Source of the DNA: Terrisporobacter othiniensis
GTDB lineage: Bacteria > Bacillota > Clostridia > Peptostreptococcales > Peptostreptococcaceae
Length of the DNA: 53,686 bases
Assembly: GCF_000808015.1 (NCBI RefSeq)
Contig: NZ_JWHR01000110.1
Location: forward strand, 1-53,686
Direction: 5' to 3'
The position numbers were made by a program, and so were the translations under genes. Position 1 is the first letter of the stretch, and the number at the start of each line of letters is the position of its first letter. The notes beneath the pieces are model-generated. The model was not told the origin of the DNA. It ran no database searches and worked only from the letters and a program-made list of their open reading frames with translations. Shown here one piece after another: positions 1 through 8,049 of the stretch.

Positions 1-215
1 TCCTTTTATATATTTATAAGATTATTATTTGTCTTAAAAAAATTAAAATTCTTATAAAAGATTACCAGTAAAAATCATAATCAAATTATTATTTAACTAT
101 ATATATTAGTAAGTAGAATTTTTAATTGCAAGTAGGATTAAATAAACTTATGATTAATATTGAAGAGTTTTTAGTAATTTTAATAAATGATAGATACATA
201 TCAGGGGGAATGTTA

Positions 216-989
216 ATGATTCAAAGACTTAATAATACTCATCATAAAAAGGTTGTTGAATATCTACACAAAGAAAAAGAAGTAAATATATTCTTACTAA
301 GTGATATTGAAAGGTATGGATATGATAGTTATTTTTTTAGTATTTATGGTGGAATAAATGAAGATGGAGAAATTGAAGGGATTTTGTTAAAATGTTTTGA
401 ATTTATTATATTTTATGCTTATGATAAATTTGATGTGGATAGTTTTGCAAAGTTTATCAATGATAGTAATTGTGAAGAGGTTTGTGGAAAATCACAAGTA
501 TTAGAAAAATTAGAGACGAAAATTAATTTGCAAAGATATAGAAAGGTCAATATTTTTAAACTAACTAATAAAAATCTACTACCTCCATATACAGAAGATA
601 ATGTTAAACTTAGAAAAATTAGATTTGGTAATTTAAATAAAATAGTGAAGTTGTATGAAGAAATAGATGAATTTGAAAATACAACGGTAGATAATATTAA
701 ATCAAGTTTAAAAACTGGAAGGGGATATTGTGTAGAAAGAGAAGGAAAAGTAGTCTCTATGGCTAAAACCACTTCTGAAAACAAAAATAATGCTATGATT
801 ATAGGAGTAGGGACTCATCCAAAATACAGAAATCGAAACTATGCTACTAAGTGTTTAATAAAAATTTGCAATGAATTGATAGAAGAAAATAAGATTCCTT
901 GCTTATTTTGTGATAATGAAGCAGCCAGTATTATTTATAAAATGTTAGGATTTGAAAAAATTGGATACTGGAGTATATACAGAAGATAG
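216..989 (+). CDS. GNAT-family N-acetyltransferase
   Basis: Predicted acyl-CoA-dependent N-acetyltransferase of about 257 residues; the substrate is unknown. The C-terminal half carries the GNAT acetyl-CoA signature: a beta-strand ending GVGTHP followed by KYRNRNYATK, which fits the R/Q-x-x-G/N-x-G/A pyrophosphate loop. The closing strand is MLGFEKIGYWSIY, as is common at the end of GNAT folds. The N-terminal 130 residues have no motif I recognise and may be a second, degenerate GNAT-like half. The frame is open upstream to a TTG at 126, but ATG 216 is preferred because AGGGGGA at 203-209 sits 6 nt before it. It stands alone, ends in a hairpin terminator, and is separate from the Fe-S genes that follow. 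Confidence 0.8.
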   Translation: MIQRLNNTHHKKVVEYLHKEKEVNIFLLSDIERYGYDSYFFSIYGGINEDGEIEGILLKCFEFIIFYAYDKFDVDSFAKFINDSNCEEVCGKSQVLEKLETKINLQRYRKVNIFKLTNKNLLPPYTEDNVKLRKIRFGNLNKIVKLYEEIDEFENTTVDNIKSSLKTGRGYCVEREGKVVSMAKTTSENKNNAMIIGVGTHPKYRNRNYATKCLIKICNELIEENKIPCLFCDNEAASIIYKMLGFEKIGYWSIYRR

Positions 990-999
990 AAAAAATTGT

Positions 1000-1037
1000 A
1001 AAAAGATAATTTGAATTTTCAAGTTATCTTTTTTTAT
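1000..1037 (+). terminator. Intrinsic terminator after the GNAT gene
   Basis: The arms AAAGATAA and TTATCTTT bracket a smaller TTGA/TCAA stem and are followed by a run of T. It lies just after the GNAT stop codon and isolates that gene from iscR. Confidence 0.75.
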
Positions 1038-1084
1038 TTGTGGGTATAAAATAATTATCACTAAGTTTAAGAATTAATTCTGAT

Positions 1085-1169
1085 AAAAATAGTCAGAAAT
1101 AATCTTGACAAAAATAGTAGGAAATAATACAATGATATCAAAGTAATTCATACAAGTTTACTATGAATT
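1085..1169 (+). promoter_or_regulatory. Candidate operator repeats at the iscR promoter
   Basis: Two near-identical 19-nt direct repeats (AAAAATAGTCAGAAATAAT at 1085-1103 and AAAAATAGTAGGAAATAAT at 1110-1128) are spaced 25 nt apart. The second fills the spacer between the -35 and -10 hexamers. Downstream of the expected start is a perfect inverted repeat, AATTCATA (1145-1152) and TATGAATT (1162-1169), with a 9-nt gap. Rrf2-family regulators of Fe-S genes usually repress their own promoter, so binding by the adjacent IscR is the natural guess. No footprint evidence exists here. Confidence 0.5.
1105..1133 (+). promoter_or_regulatory. Sigma-A promoter of the isc operon
   Basis: TTGACA at 1105-1110 and TACAAT at 1128-1133 are separated by 17 nt, close to the vegetative consensus. 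The transcription start would be near 1140, about 56 nt before iscR. Repeated sequences overlap and follow this promoter (listed separately) and are candidate operators. Confidence 0.8.
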
Positions 1170-1195
1170 GTATTGGACACAGAGGGTGATAAAAA

Positions 1196-1657
1196 ATGAA
1201 ATTATCAACTAAAGGTAAATATGGCCTAAAAGCAATATTTGAATTATCTTTACATGTTAATGAAGGCCCTATGCCTTTGAACATGATTGCTAGTAAACAA
1301 AAAATACCAGAGCAATATTTAGAACAAATATTTTCTACATTGAAGAAATCACAATTAATAACTAGTGTAAGAGGAGCACAAGGAGGATATTTTCTTAATA
1401 AAGATCCTAATGATGTTACTGTTGGGGACGTACTTACTATACTTGAAGGGCCAGTAGCACTTTCTCAATGTATTATAGATGAAGGATCCTGTGAAAATTC
1501 AAATGATTGTTCCACTAAACTAGTATGGGAGAAGTTGAAAAAAGGGATAGAAGACGTACTAAATTCCATTACACTTCAAGATATGATTGATGACTACAAT
1601 AAGAAGAATCACATAAAAGAATTTGATATAACAGAGTTAATGAATAATAAAAAATAG
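1196..1657 (+). CDS. iscR: Rrf2-family Fe-S regulator IscR
   Basis: Transcription factor of 153 residues. The N-terminal winged helix (residues 1-80) has typical Rrf2 features: MKLSTKGKYGLKA at the start, then EQYLEQIFSTLKKS, then the wing VRGAQGGYFL. Three cysteines, C92, C99 and C105, are spaced like the [2Fe-2S] ligands of IscR, so cluster sensing is likely. This separates it from CymR-type Rrf2 proteins, which lack the cysteine trio. It is first in the iscR-iscS-iscU operon, 14 nt before iscS. Autorepression through the promoter repeats upstream is inferred from family knowledge. Confidence 0.92.
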   Translation: MKLSTKGKYGLKAIFELSLHVNEGPMPLNMIASKQKIPEQYLEQIFSTLKKSQLITSVRGAQGGYFLNKDPNDVTVGDVLTILEGPVALSQCIIDEGSCENSNDCSTKLVWEKLKKGIEDVLNSITLQDMIDDYNKKNHIKEFDITELMNNKK

Positions 1658-1671
1658 GAGATGAATTTACG

Positions 1672-2862
1672 ATGGAAAAAAGAAGATTGTACATGGATTA
1701 TTCAGCTACTACTCCAGTAAAAAAAGAAGTATTAGATGAAATGATGCCATATTTAACTGATTATTTTGGAAATGCTTCAAGTTTCCACTTATTTGGGAGG
1801 GAAGCAAAAACAGCTTTAGATAAATCTAGAAAACAAGTAGCATCGCTTGTTAACGCGGATCCAAGTGAAATATACTTTACAAACGGTGGAAGTGAAAGTG
1901 ATAACTGGGCCTTAGAAGGAACGGCTTTTGCAAGAAGAGATAAAGGAAATCACATTATAACAAGTAAAATAGAACATCATGCGATACTTCATACTTGTGA
2001 ATACTTACAAAAAGTACATGGATTTGAAGTAACTTACTTAGATGTTGATGCAGATGGAAAAGTAGACTTAGAACAATTAAAAAGAGAAATAAAAGATACT
2101 ACTATACTTGTAAGTATAATGTATGCTAATAATGAAATAGGAACTATACAACCTATAAAAGAAATAGCTAAAATAGCCCACGAGCATGGTGCTTTAATGC
2201 ATACAGATGCAGTTCAAGCAGCTGGTAATATACCGGTAGATGTTAAAGATATAGATGTAGATTTAATGAGTATGTCTTCTCATAAAATATACGGACCAAA
2301 AGGTATAGGTTCTTTATACATCAAAAAAGGTGTAAGAATACACAATCTTATACATGGTGGAGCTCAAGAAAAAAGAAAAAGAGCTGGTACAGAAAATATA
2401 CCTTCAATAGTAGGATATGGAAAAGCAGCAGAAATTGCTAAAGAAAATATGGAACATCATATAGCTGAATTAACAAGACTTAGAGAAAAGTTAATAGAGG
2501 GTGTACTAGAAAGAATACCTCATACAAGATTAAACGGACATAGAGATGATAGATTACCAGGTAATTCAAACTTCTCATTTGAATTTATAGAAGGAGAAGG
2601 AATACTACTATTATTAGATCAAGTAGGAATAGCTGGTTCAAGTGGTTCTGCTTGCACATCAGGTTCTCTAGATCCATCTCATGTATTAATGGCAATAGGA
2701 TTAACTCATGAATGGGCACATGGTTCTTTAAGACTTACTGTTGGAGATTTCACAACTGATGATGATATAGACTATATATTAGAACATCTTCCAAAAGTAA
2801 TAGAAAGACTTAGAGGATTATCACCTTTATATCAAACTTATTTAAAAGAGCAAAGTAAATAG
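1672..2862 (+). CDS. iscS: Cysteine desulfurase IscS
   Basis: PLP-dependent enzyme of 396 residues that removes sulfur from L-cysteine as an enzyme persulfide, the sulfur source for Fe-S clusters and for tRNA thiolation. The PLP lysine is K205 in SSHKIYGPKG, the conserved histidine pair lies in IEHHAI, and the mobile-loop catalytic cysteine is C328 in GSACTSG. The length and long Cys loop fit the group I (IscS/NifS) class rather than SufS. It sits between iscR and iscU. The likely acceptors are IscU and MnmA, both encoded directly downstream. Confidence 0.95.
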   Translation: MEKRRLYMDYSATTPVKKEVLDEMMPYLTDYFGNASSFHLFGREAKTALDKSRKQVASLVNADPSEIYFTNGGSESDNWALEGTAFARRDKGNHIITSKIEHHAILHTCEYLQKVHGFEVTYLDVDADGKVDLEQLKREIKDTTILVSIMYANNEIGTIQPIKEIAKIAHEHGALMHTDAVQAAGNIPVDVKDIDVDLMSMSSHKIYGPKGIGSLYIKKGVRIHNLIHGGAQEKRKRAGTENIPSIVGYGKAAEIAKENMEHHIAELTRLREKLIEGVLERIPHTRLNGHRDDRLPGNSNFSFEFIEGEGILLLLDQVGIAGSSGSACTSGSLDPSHVLMAIGLTHEWAHGSLRLTVGDFTTDDDIDYILEHLPKVIERLRGLSPLYQTYLKEQSK

Positions 2863-2918
2863 AAAATAAATTAATAAAAATAAATAGACAGAGTGAATAA
2901 TGTTAGGAGGAAAAAATT

Positions 2919-3362
2919 ATGCAATATAGTGATAAAGTAATGGATCATTTCTTAAATCCAAGAAATGTAGGACAAATAGAAGATGCAAGTGGTGTAGGTG
3001 AAGTTGGAAATGCTAAATGTGGGGATATAATGAAAATATTCCTTGATATAGAAGATGAAATAATAAAAGATGTTAAATTCCAAACATTTGGATGTGGATC
3101 TGCAATAGCTTCTTCATCAATGGCTACTGAAATGGTAAAAGGAAAAACTATACATGAAGCTCTATCTGTAACTAATAAAGCAGTTGCAGAAGCACTAGAT
3201 GGTTTACCACCAGTTAAAATGCACTGTTCAGTTTTAGCAGAACAAGCTATAAAAGCAGCATTAATAGATTATGCAGAAAAAAATAATATACACATACCAG
3301 AATTAGATGGTGTAGTTATAGATGATGATCATGATCATCACCATGATATAGAAGAAGACTAA
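2919..3362 (+). CDS. iscU: Fe-S scaffold protein IscU/NifU N-domain
   Basis: Scaffold of 147 residues on which [2Fe-2S] clusters are built from IscS-derived sulfur. The three ligand cysteines are visible in NAKCGD, FGCGSA and KMHCSVLAEQA, and the conserved Asp of the CGD motif is present. AGGAGG lies 8 nt before the ATG. The unusual part is the C-terminus, which ends in an acidic, His-rich tail (DDDHDHHHDIEED) of about 13 residues beyond the normal fold. Such a tail could bind metal, but this is inference. It is the last gene of the isc operon and is followed by a terminator. Confidence 0.93.
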   Translation: MQYSDKVMDHFLNPRNVGQIEDASGVGEVGNAKCGDIMKIFLDIEDEIIKDVKFQTFGCGSAIASSSMATEMVKGKTIHEALSVTNKAVAEALDGLPPVKMHCSVLAEQAIKAALIDYAEKNNIHIPELDGVVIDDDHDHHHDIEED

Positions 3363-3374
3363 TATATAATAAAT

Positions 3375-3411
3375 AAAATCTTTGGGGTAATGTATCTCAA
3401 AGATTTTTTTT
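3375..3411 (+). terminator. Intrinsic terminator after iscU
   Basis: The stem AAATCTTTGGG / CTCAAAGATTT (one G-T pair) is followed by eight T. It lies 12 nt past the iscU stop and separates the isc operon from mnmA. Confidence 0.85.
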
Positions 3412-3531
3412 GTCAAAGACTAAGGTAAACAAGGTCGTTTATTATATATAAATAAATTACATGAAATGAAAAATATACTTTTAAAAATTATTGAAAATAT
3501 ATATAATATAGAGAATGAGGTGATTTATAAA

Positions 3532-4620
3532 ATGAGCAAAAGAGTAATGATAGGTATGAGTGGTGGAGTAGATAGTTCAGTAGCTGCATACTTACTTAAA
3601 AAGCAAGGATACGAAGTAATCGGTGTTACCATGAAATTATGGCAAGACGATGAAGAATATGATTTAATAGAAAATGATGGTGGATGTTGTTCTCTTGAAG
3701 CAGTAGAAGATGCAAGAGCAGTTGCAGACAAAATAGGTATACCATTTTATGTATTAAACTTTAAAGATGTATTTAAAGAAAAAGTTATAGATTATTTTAT
3801 TGATGAATATTTACAAGGAAGAACTCCAAATCCTTGTATAGCATGTAATAAACATATAAAATTCGATGACTTATATAGAAGAGCTATGGCTCTAGGATGT
3901 GACTATGTGGCAACAGGACATTATGCTAAGATTGAAAAAGATGAAGAAACTGGTAGACATTTACTAGTTAAATCAGTAACTGATAAAAAAGATCAAACTT
4001 ATGCACTATATAATCTTACACAGGAACAATTAGAACATACTTTACTTCCGATTGGAGACTATGAGAAAGATAGAGTAAGAGAAATAGCCAAAGAAATGGG
4101 TATGGATGTTCATAATAAACCAGATAGCCAAGAAATATGTTTTGTTAAAGATAATGATTATGCAAACTATGTAAAAAGACATTCAAATAAACGTATTAAA
4201 GAAGGAAACTTTGTAGATACTAAAGGTAATGTTTTAGGAAAGCATAAAGGGATAATATATTACACAATAGGACAAAGAAAAGGACTAGGTATTGCTTTTG
4301 GTAAACCTATGTTTGTTCTTGATATAAATCCAGAAACTAATACTGTTATATTAGGTTCAAATGACGATTTATTCAGTAATGAATTAATAGCAACAGATGT
4401 GAATTTAATTACAGTAGACGAGATTACAGAACCTATTAGGGTAGAAGCGAAAATAAGATATTCTGCAAAACCATCACCAGCCACAGTATATAACAATGGA
4501 AAAGACTCTGTAAGAATAGTGTTTGATGAACCACAAAGAGCTATTACTAAAGGGCAATCAGTTGTAATGTATCAAGGAGATAAAGTAGTTGGTGGAGGAA
4601 TTATAGACAAAAGTTTATAA
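3532..4620 (+). CDS. mnmA: tRNA-specific 2-thiouridylase MnmA
   Basis: Enzyme of about 362 residues that thiolates C2 of wobble U34 in tRNA Lys, Glu and Gln, using ATP and IscS-derived sulfur. The PP-loop is GMSGGVDSS near residue 10. The catalytic cysteine pair is C102 (NPCIAC) and C203 (EICF). ATG 3532 is chosen because GAGGTGA at 3517-3523 sits 8 nt upstream; the frame is open back to 3466 but has no Shine-Dalgarno there. It is placed directly after its likely sulfur donor iscS. Another wobble-uridine modifier, MnmH, is encoded at 45.7 kb. Confidence 0.95.
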   Translation: MSKRVMIGMSGGVDSSVAAYLLKKQGYEVIGVTMKLWQDDEEYDLIENDGGCCSLEAVEDARAVADKIGIPFYVLNFKDVFKEKVIDYFIDEYLQGRTPNPCIACNKHIKFDDLYRRAMALGCDYVATGHYAKIEKDEETGRHLLVKSVTDKKDQTYALYNLTQEQLEHTLLPIGDYEKDRVREIAKEMGMDVHNKPDSQEICFVKDNDYANYVKRHSNKRIKEGNFVDTKGNVLGKHKGIIYYTIGQRKGLGIAFGKPMFVLDINPETNTVILGSNDDLFSNELIATDVNLITVDEITEPIRVEAKIRYSAKPSPATVYNNGKDSVRIVFDEPQRAITKGQSVVMYQGDKVVGGGIIDKSL

Positions 4621-4626
4621 TTATAC

Positions 4627-4655
4627 TTGATTATAAATTAAAAATTTAGTAGAAT
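4627..4655 (+). promoter_or_regulatory. Promoter of the alaS T-box leader
   Basis: TTGATT at 4627-4632, a 17-nt spacer, and TAGAAT at 4650-4655. A start near 4662 would give a full T-box leader before alaS. Confidence 0.55.
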
Positions 4656-4661
4656 TACTAT

Positions 4662-4932
4662 AAGAAAATATAATTTTACAAATAATTTAAATACAGTGAA
4701 AAGAAGTAGTAAGATATTTGAAGTCTTCACAGAGAAGGAGAAATGGTGAGAGCTCCTAGAATAGAATATTTGAAGCAGTCTTGGAGTATCAGTCTGGAAA
4801 TTAAGTATAGATTGACGGTAGTTACGTTATAGCTAAGGTTTTCCGAAGATATCATACTCAATATGATAATTAGGGTGGTACCGCGAATATACCTCGCCCC
4901 TATATAGTTTTATATAGGTGCGAGGTTTTTTA
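4662..4932 (+). ncRNA. T-box riboswitch (alanine) controlling alaS
   Basis: tRNA-sensing leader RNA. The invariant T-box AGGGTGGTACCGCG is at 4872-4885. Stem I features include GGTGAGAGCTCC at 4745-4756, the distal loop region. The likely specifier is GCA (Ala) at 4775-4777, in the context GAA-GCA-GTC that precedes the long 3' part of stem I. The terminator is CCTCGC (4892-4897) pairing with GCGAGG (4920-4925), with an inner CCTATATA/TATATAGG extension and a T-run. Uncharged tRNA-Ala should stabilise the antiterminator and let alaS be transcribed. The specifier matches the downstream gene. The 5' end is approximate. Confidence 0.92.
4892..4932 (+). terminator. T-box-controlled terminator hairpin
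   Basis: A GC-rich base stem plus an AT-rich upper stem is followed by seven T. It is the regulated terminator of the alaS leader. The remaining 185 nt to alaS contain an AT-rich inverted repeat (TTATATATTAT/ATAATATATAA, about 4945-4976) and the 15-nt sequence TTTGTGACTTGAGCA (4986-5000) that recurs near 51.78 kb. Confidence 0.85.
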
Positions 4933-5117
4933 ATTGTAGAGAAGTTATATATTATTTATTCTGTAGATAATATATAATTTCCAACTTTGTGACTTGAGCA
5001 GAGTGAATTTTTAATATATTTACTAAAACTGGTTAAATATATATTTTAATTAGTTAAAAAGTAGAAAATTTTATTTGTAAAGAAAATAAAGATATAAATT
5101 TATAGGAGGAAAAACTA

Positions 5118-7757
5118 ATGCAAAAATTAGGAACTAATGAAATTAGAAAGAGATTTTTAGAGTTCTTTGAATCAAAAGGACACTATGTAGGGAAAAGTGC
5201 ATCTTTAATACCAAATAATGATAAAAGTTTATTACTTATAAACTCAGGTATGGCACCACTTAAAAATTACTTTTCAGGTGTGGAAGTACCACCAAGCAAG
5301 AAAATGTCGACTTGCCAAAAATGTATAAGAACAGGTGATATAGAAAACGTAGGGAAAACTGCTAGACACGGTACTTTCTTTGAAATGATGGGTAACTTCT
5401 CATTTGGAGATTATTTCAAACCAGAAGCTATTACATGGGCTTGGGAGTTTATAACAGAACATTTACATATACCAGTAGATAAATTATGGGTAACTGTTTA
5501 TTTAAATGATGATGAAGCTCATGAATTTTGGGAAAAGGAAATAGGAGTACCAGCTGATAGAATAGTTAGACTTGGAAAAGATGATAACTTTTGGGAAATA
5601 GGCCTTGGACCATGTGGACCATGTTCAGAAATTTACTTTGATAGAGGAGAAAAATTTGGTTGTGATAATCCAGATTGCAAGCCAGGATGTGACTGTGATA
5701 GATACTTAGAGTTTTGGAACTTAGTTTTCACTCAATTTGATAGACAAGAAGATGGAAGCTATCCAGAACTTGATAACAAAAATATAGATACAGGTATGGG
5801 TCTAGAAAGAATGGCATGTATAATGCAAGACGTAGATAATATATTTGAAATAGATACTATAAAATATATTATTGAAGGAATAGAAGAGTTAGCTAATATA
5901 AAATATGGTGAAGATGCTAAAAAAGATGTATCAGTAAGAATAATTACTGACCATATGAGAGCTATGAGTTTCTTAATAGCAGATGGAGTATTACCATCAA
6001 ACGAAGGTAGAGGATATGTTCTTAGAAGATTACTTAGGAGAGCAGCCCGTCATGGTAAATTACTTGGAATAAAAGAAGATTTCTTATATAGACTATTTGA
6101 CAGAGTTAAAGAAGTAAGTGGAGATGCTTATCCAGAATTAGTAGAAAAAGAAAACTACGTTAAAAAGGTAATAAAAATAGAAGAAGAAAAGTTCAACGAA
6201 ACACTAGATCAAGGTGTAGAGATATTAAATTCATATATAGCAGAATTAAAAGCAAATAATGAAAAAGTTTTAAGTGGAGAAAAAGCATTTAAACTATATG
6301 ATACTTACGGATTCCCTATGGACTTAACTCAGGAAATTCTTGAAGAACAAGGTTATGAAATAGATGAAGAAGGATTCCATTCAGAAATGGAAGCGCAAAG
6401 ACAAAGGGCTAGAGCTGATAGAGGAGCTATGGAAGATGAAAGTTGGAAAGAAGATCCATTATCAAGACTTGATGCAAATATAGCTTCTACATTTGACGGA
6501 TATGTTAACTTAAATGTATGTGGTAATGTTACTGCATTAGTAAAGGGTGATGAAGTTGTAGATACTATATGTGAAGGTGAAAAAGCTGTAGTAGTATTAA
6601 ATGAAACTGCTTTCTATGCAGAAGGTGGTGGGCAAGTTGGAGATATGGGAACTTTAGAAAATGAAGATACTATATTTGAAGTTGTAGATACTAGAAAAGG
6701 TGCAAATAATACTATAAAACATGTGGGATTTGTAAAAAAAGGTAAAATAAGTGTAAATGATAAATTAGAATCAAAAGTTAATAAAGAAATAAGAATGGCT
6801 TCTGCAAGAAACCATACTGCAACTCACTTATTACATGAAGCATTAAAAGAAGTTTTAGGTGATCATGTTAATCAAGCAGGATCACTAGTAACTCCAGAAA
6901 GATTGAGATTTGATGTAACGCACTTTGAACCAATATCAAAAGAAGAATTAAAAATAGTTGAAGAAAAAGTAAATACAGCTATTTTAGATGCATTAGACAT
7001 AAATTGCGAAATAATGAACATAAAAGATGCAAAAGAAAAAGGAGCTATGGCACTCTTTGGCGAAAAGTATGGTAATGAGGTAAGGGTTGTATCCATGGGA
7101 GACTACTCAGTAGAACTTTGTGGAGGAACTCACCTTAATAATACTTCTCAAGTTGGATTATTTAAAATATTATCTGAAGGTGGAGTAGCAGCTGGTGTTA
7201 GAAGAATAGAAGCTATAACAGGTAAAGCTGTTTACGACTATTTAACAAATAAAGAGGTAGTAATAAATGATATATGTGCAGCTTTAAAAACAAAAGAAGA
7301 TAATTTAGTTCAAAGAGCTCATACTTTAGTAGAAGAGAATAAGTCTCTAGCTAAAGAATTACAAGATGCAAAAACTAAATTAAACTTACAATCAGTGGAT
7401 TCTTTATTAGATTCAAAAGTGGATGTATGTGGAGTAAACTTATTGTGTGCTAAATTTGAAGGGATAGATATGAACTCTTTAAAAGAAACAGCAGATTCTT
7501 TAAGAGATAAAGTTGGAAGTGGTGTAGTAGTTCTTTCAAATGTAGTAGATAATAAAGTAAACTTTGTTGTTACAGCAACAAATGATGTAATATCAAAAGG
7601 AATACACTCAGGAAATATTGTAAGAGAAGTTGCAAAAATAGCTAACGGTAAAGGTGGCGGAAGACCAAACATGGCACAAGCTGGAGCAACTGATGTATCA
7701 AAGGTAGACGAAGCTTTAAGTTATGCAAGTGAGGTTATAAAAAGCCAAGTTAAATAA
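5118..7757 (+). CDS. alaS: Alanyl-tRNA synthetase
   Basis: Class II synthetase of 879 residues that charges tRNA-Ala, the full length for bacterial AlaRS. The N-terminal catalytic core begins EIRKRFLEFFESKGH. A mid-region cysteine-rich insert (CDNPDCKPGCDCD) lies near residue 190. The editing domain carries HTATH near residue 566 and the matching CGGTH near residue 669, which bind zinc and clear mischarged Ser and Gly. A C-terminal DHHA1-type domain ends in KGGGRPNMAQAG. GGAGG precedes the ATG. Expression is under the T-box leader upstream, and ireB follows after 18 nt. Confidence 0.98.
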   Translation: MQKLGTNEIRKRFLEFFESKGHYVGKSASLIPNNDKSLLLINSGMAPLKNYFSGVEVPPSKKMSTCQKCIRTGDIENVGKTARHGTFFEMMGNFSFGDYFKPEAITWAWEFITEHLHIPVDKLWVTVYLNDDEAHEFWEKEIGVPADRIVRLGKDDNFWEIGLGPCGPCSEIYFDRGEKFGCDNPDCKPGCDCDRYLEFWNLVFTQFDRQEDGSYPELDNKNIDTGMGLERMACIMQDVDNIFEIDTIKYIIEGIEELANIKYGEDAKKDVSVRIITDHMRAMSFLIADGVLPSNEGRGYVLRRLLRRAARHGKLLGIKEDFLYRLFDRVKEVSGDAYPELVEKENYVKKVIKIEEEKFNETLDQGVEILNSYIAELKANNEKVLSGEKAFKLYDTYGFPMDLTQEILEEQGYEIDEEGFHSEMEAQRQRARADRGAMEDESWKEDPLSRLDANIASTFDGYVNLNVCGNVTALVKGDEVVDTICEGEKAVVVLNETAFYAEGGGQVGDMGTLENEDTIFEVVDTRKGANNTIKHVGFVKKGKISVNDKLESKVNKEIRMASARNHTATHLLHEALKEVLGDHVNQAGSLVTPERLRFDVTHFEPISKEELKIVEEKVNTAILDALDINCEIMNIKDAKEKGAMALFGEKYGNEVRVVSMGDYSVELCGGTHLNNTSQVGLFKILSEGGVAAGVRRIEAITGKAVYDYLTNKEVVINDICAALKTKEDNLVQRAHTLVEENKSLAKELQDAKTKLNLQSVDSLLDSKVDVCGVNLLCAKFEGIDMNSLKETADSLRDKVGSGVVVLSNVVDNKVNFVVTATNDVISKGIHSGNIVREVAKIANGKGGGRPNMAQAGATDVSKVDEALSYASEVIKSQVK

Positions 7758-7775
7758 CTAAAGGGGGGAATTATT

Positions 7776-8033
7776 TTGGATAATAATTTCGATTATACAG
7801 TAAAATTTGAAGGAGTTACAGAAAATAAAAGTATGAGTGTAGGCGAGACAATAAACCATGTTTATCATGCTTTACAAGAAAAAGGATATGATCCTATCAA
7901 TCAAATGATAGGATATATCCTATCTGGTGACTCTAGTTATATAACAAGTTATAAAGATGCTAGAACAGTAATAAGAAAATATGAAAGAGATGAATTGCTA
8001 GAAGAAATTCTTAAGTATTATTTATCAAAATAG
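7776..8033 (+). CDS. ireB: IreB family protein (UPF0297)
   Basis: Small cytosolic protein of 85 residues in the IreB/YrzL family. In Enterococcus it is phosphorylated by the PASTA kinase IreK and dampens cephalosporin resistance. Family features are the FEGVTENKSMSVGETINHVYHAL start and the YILSGDSSYITSYKDARTVIRKYERDE core. It starts at TTG with GGGGGG about 8 nt upstream. The usual Firmicute order is alaS-ireB-ruvX-yrzB. Here a large membrane-protein gene is inserted between ireB and ruvX, 16 nt after ireB. Confidence 0.9.
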   Translation: MDNNFDYTVKFEGVTENKSMSVGETINHVYHALQEKGYDPINQMIGYILSGDSSYITSYKDARTVIRKYERDELLEEILKYYLSK

Positions 8034-8049
8034 AAAGTAGGTCAACTTA

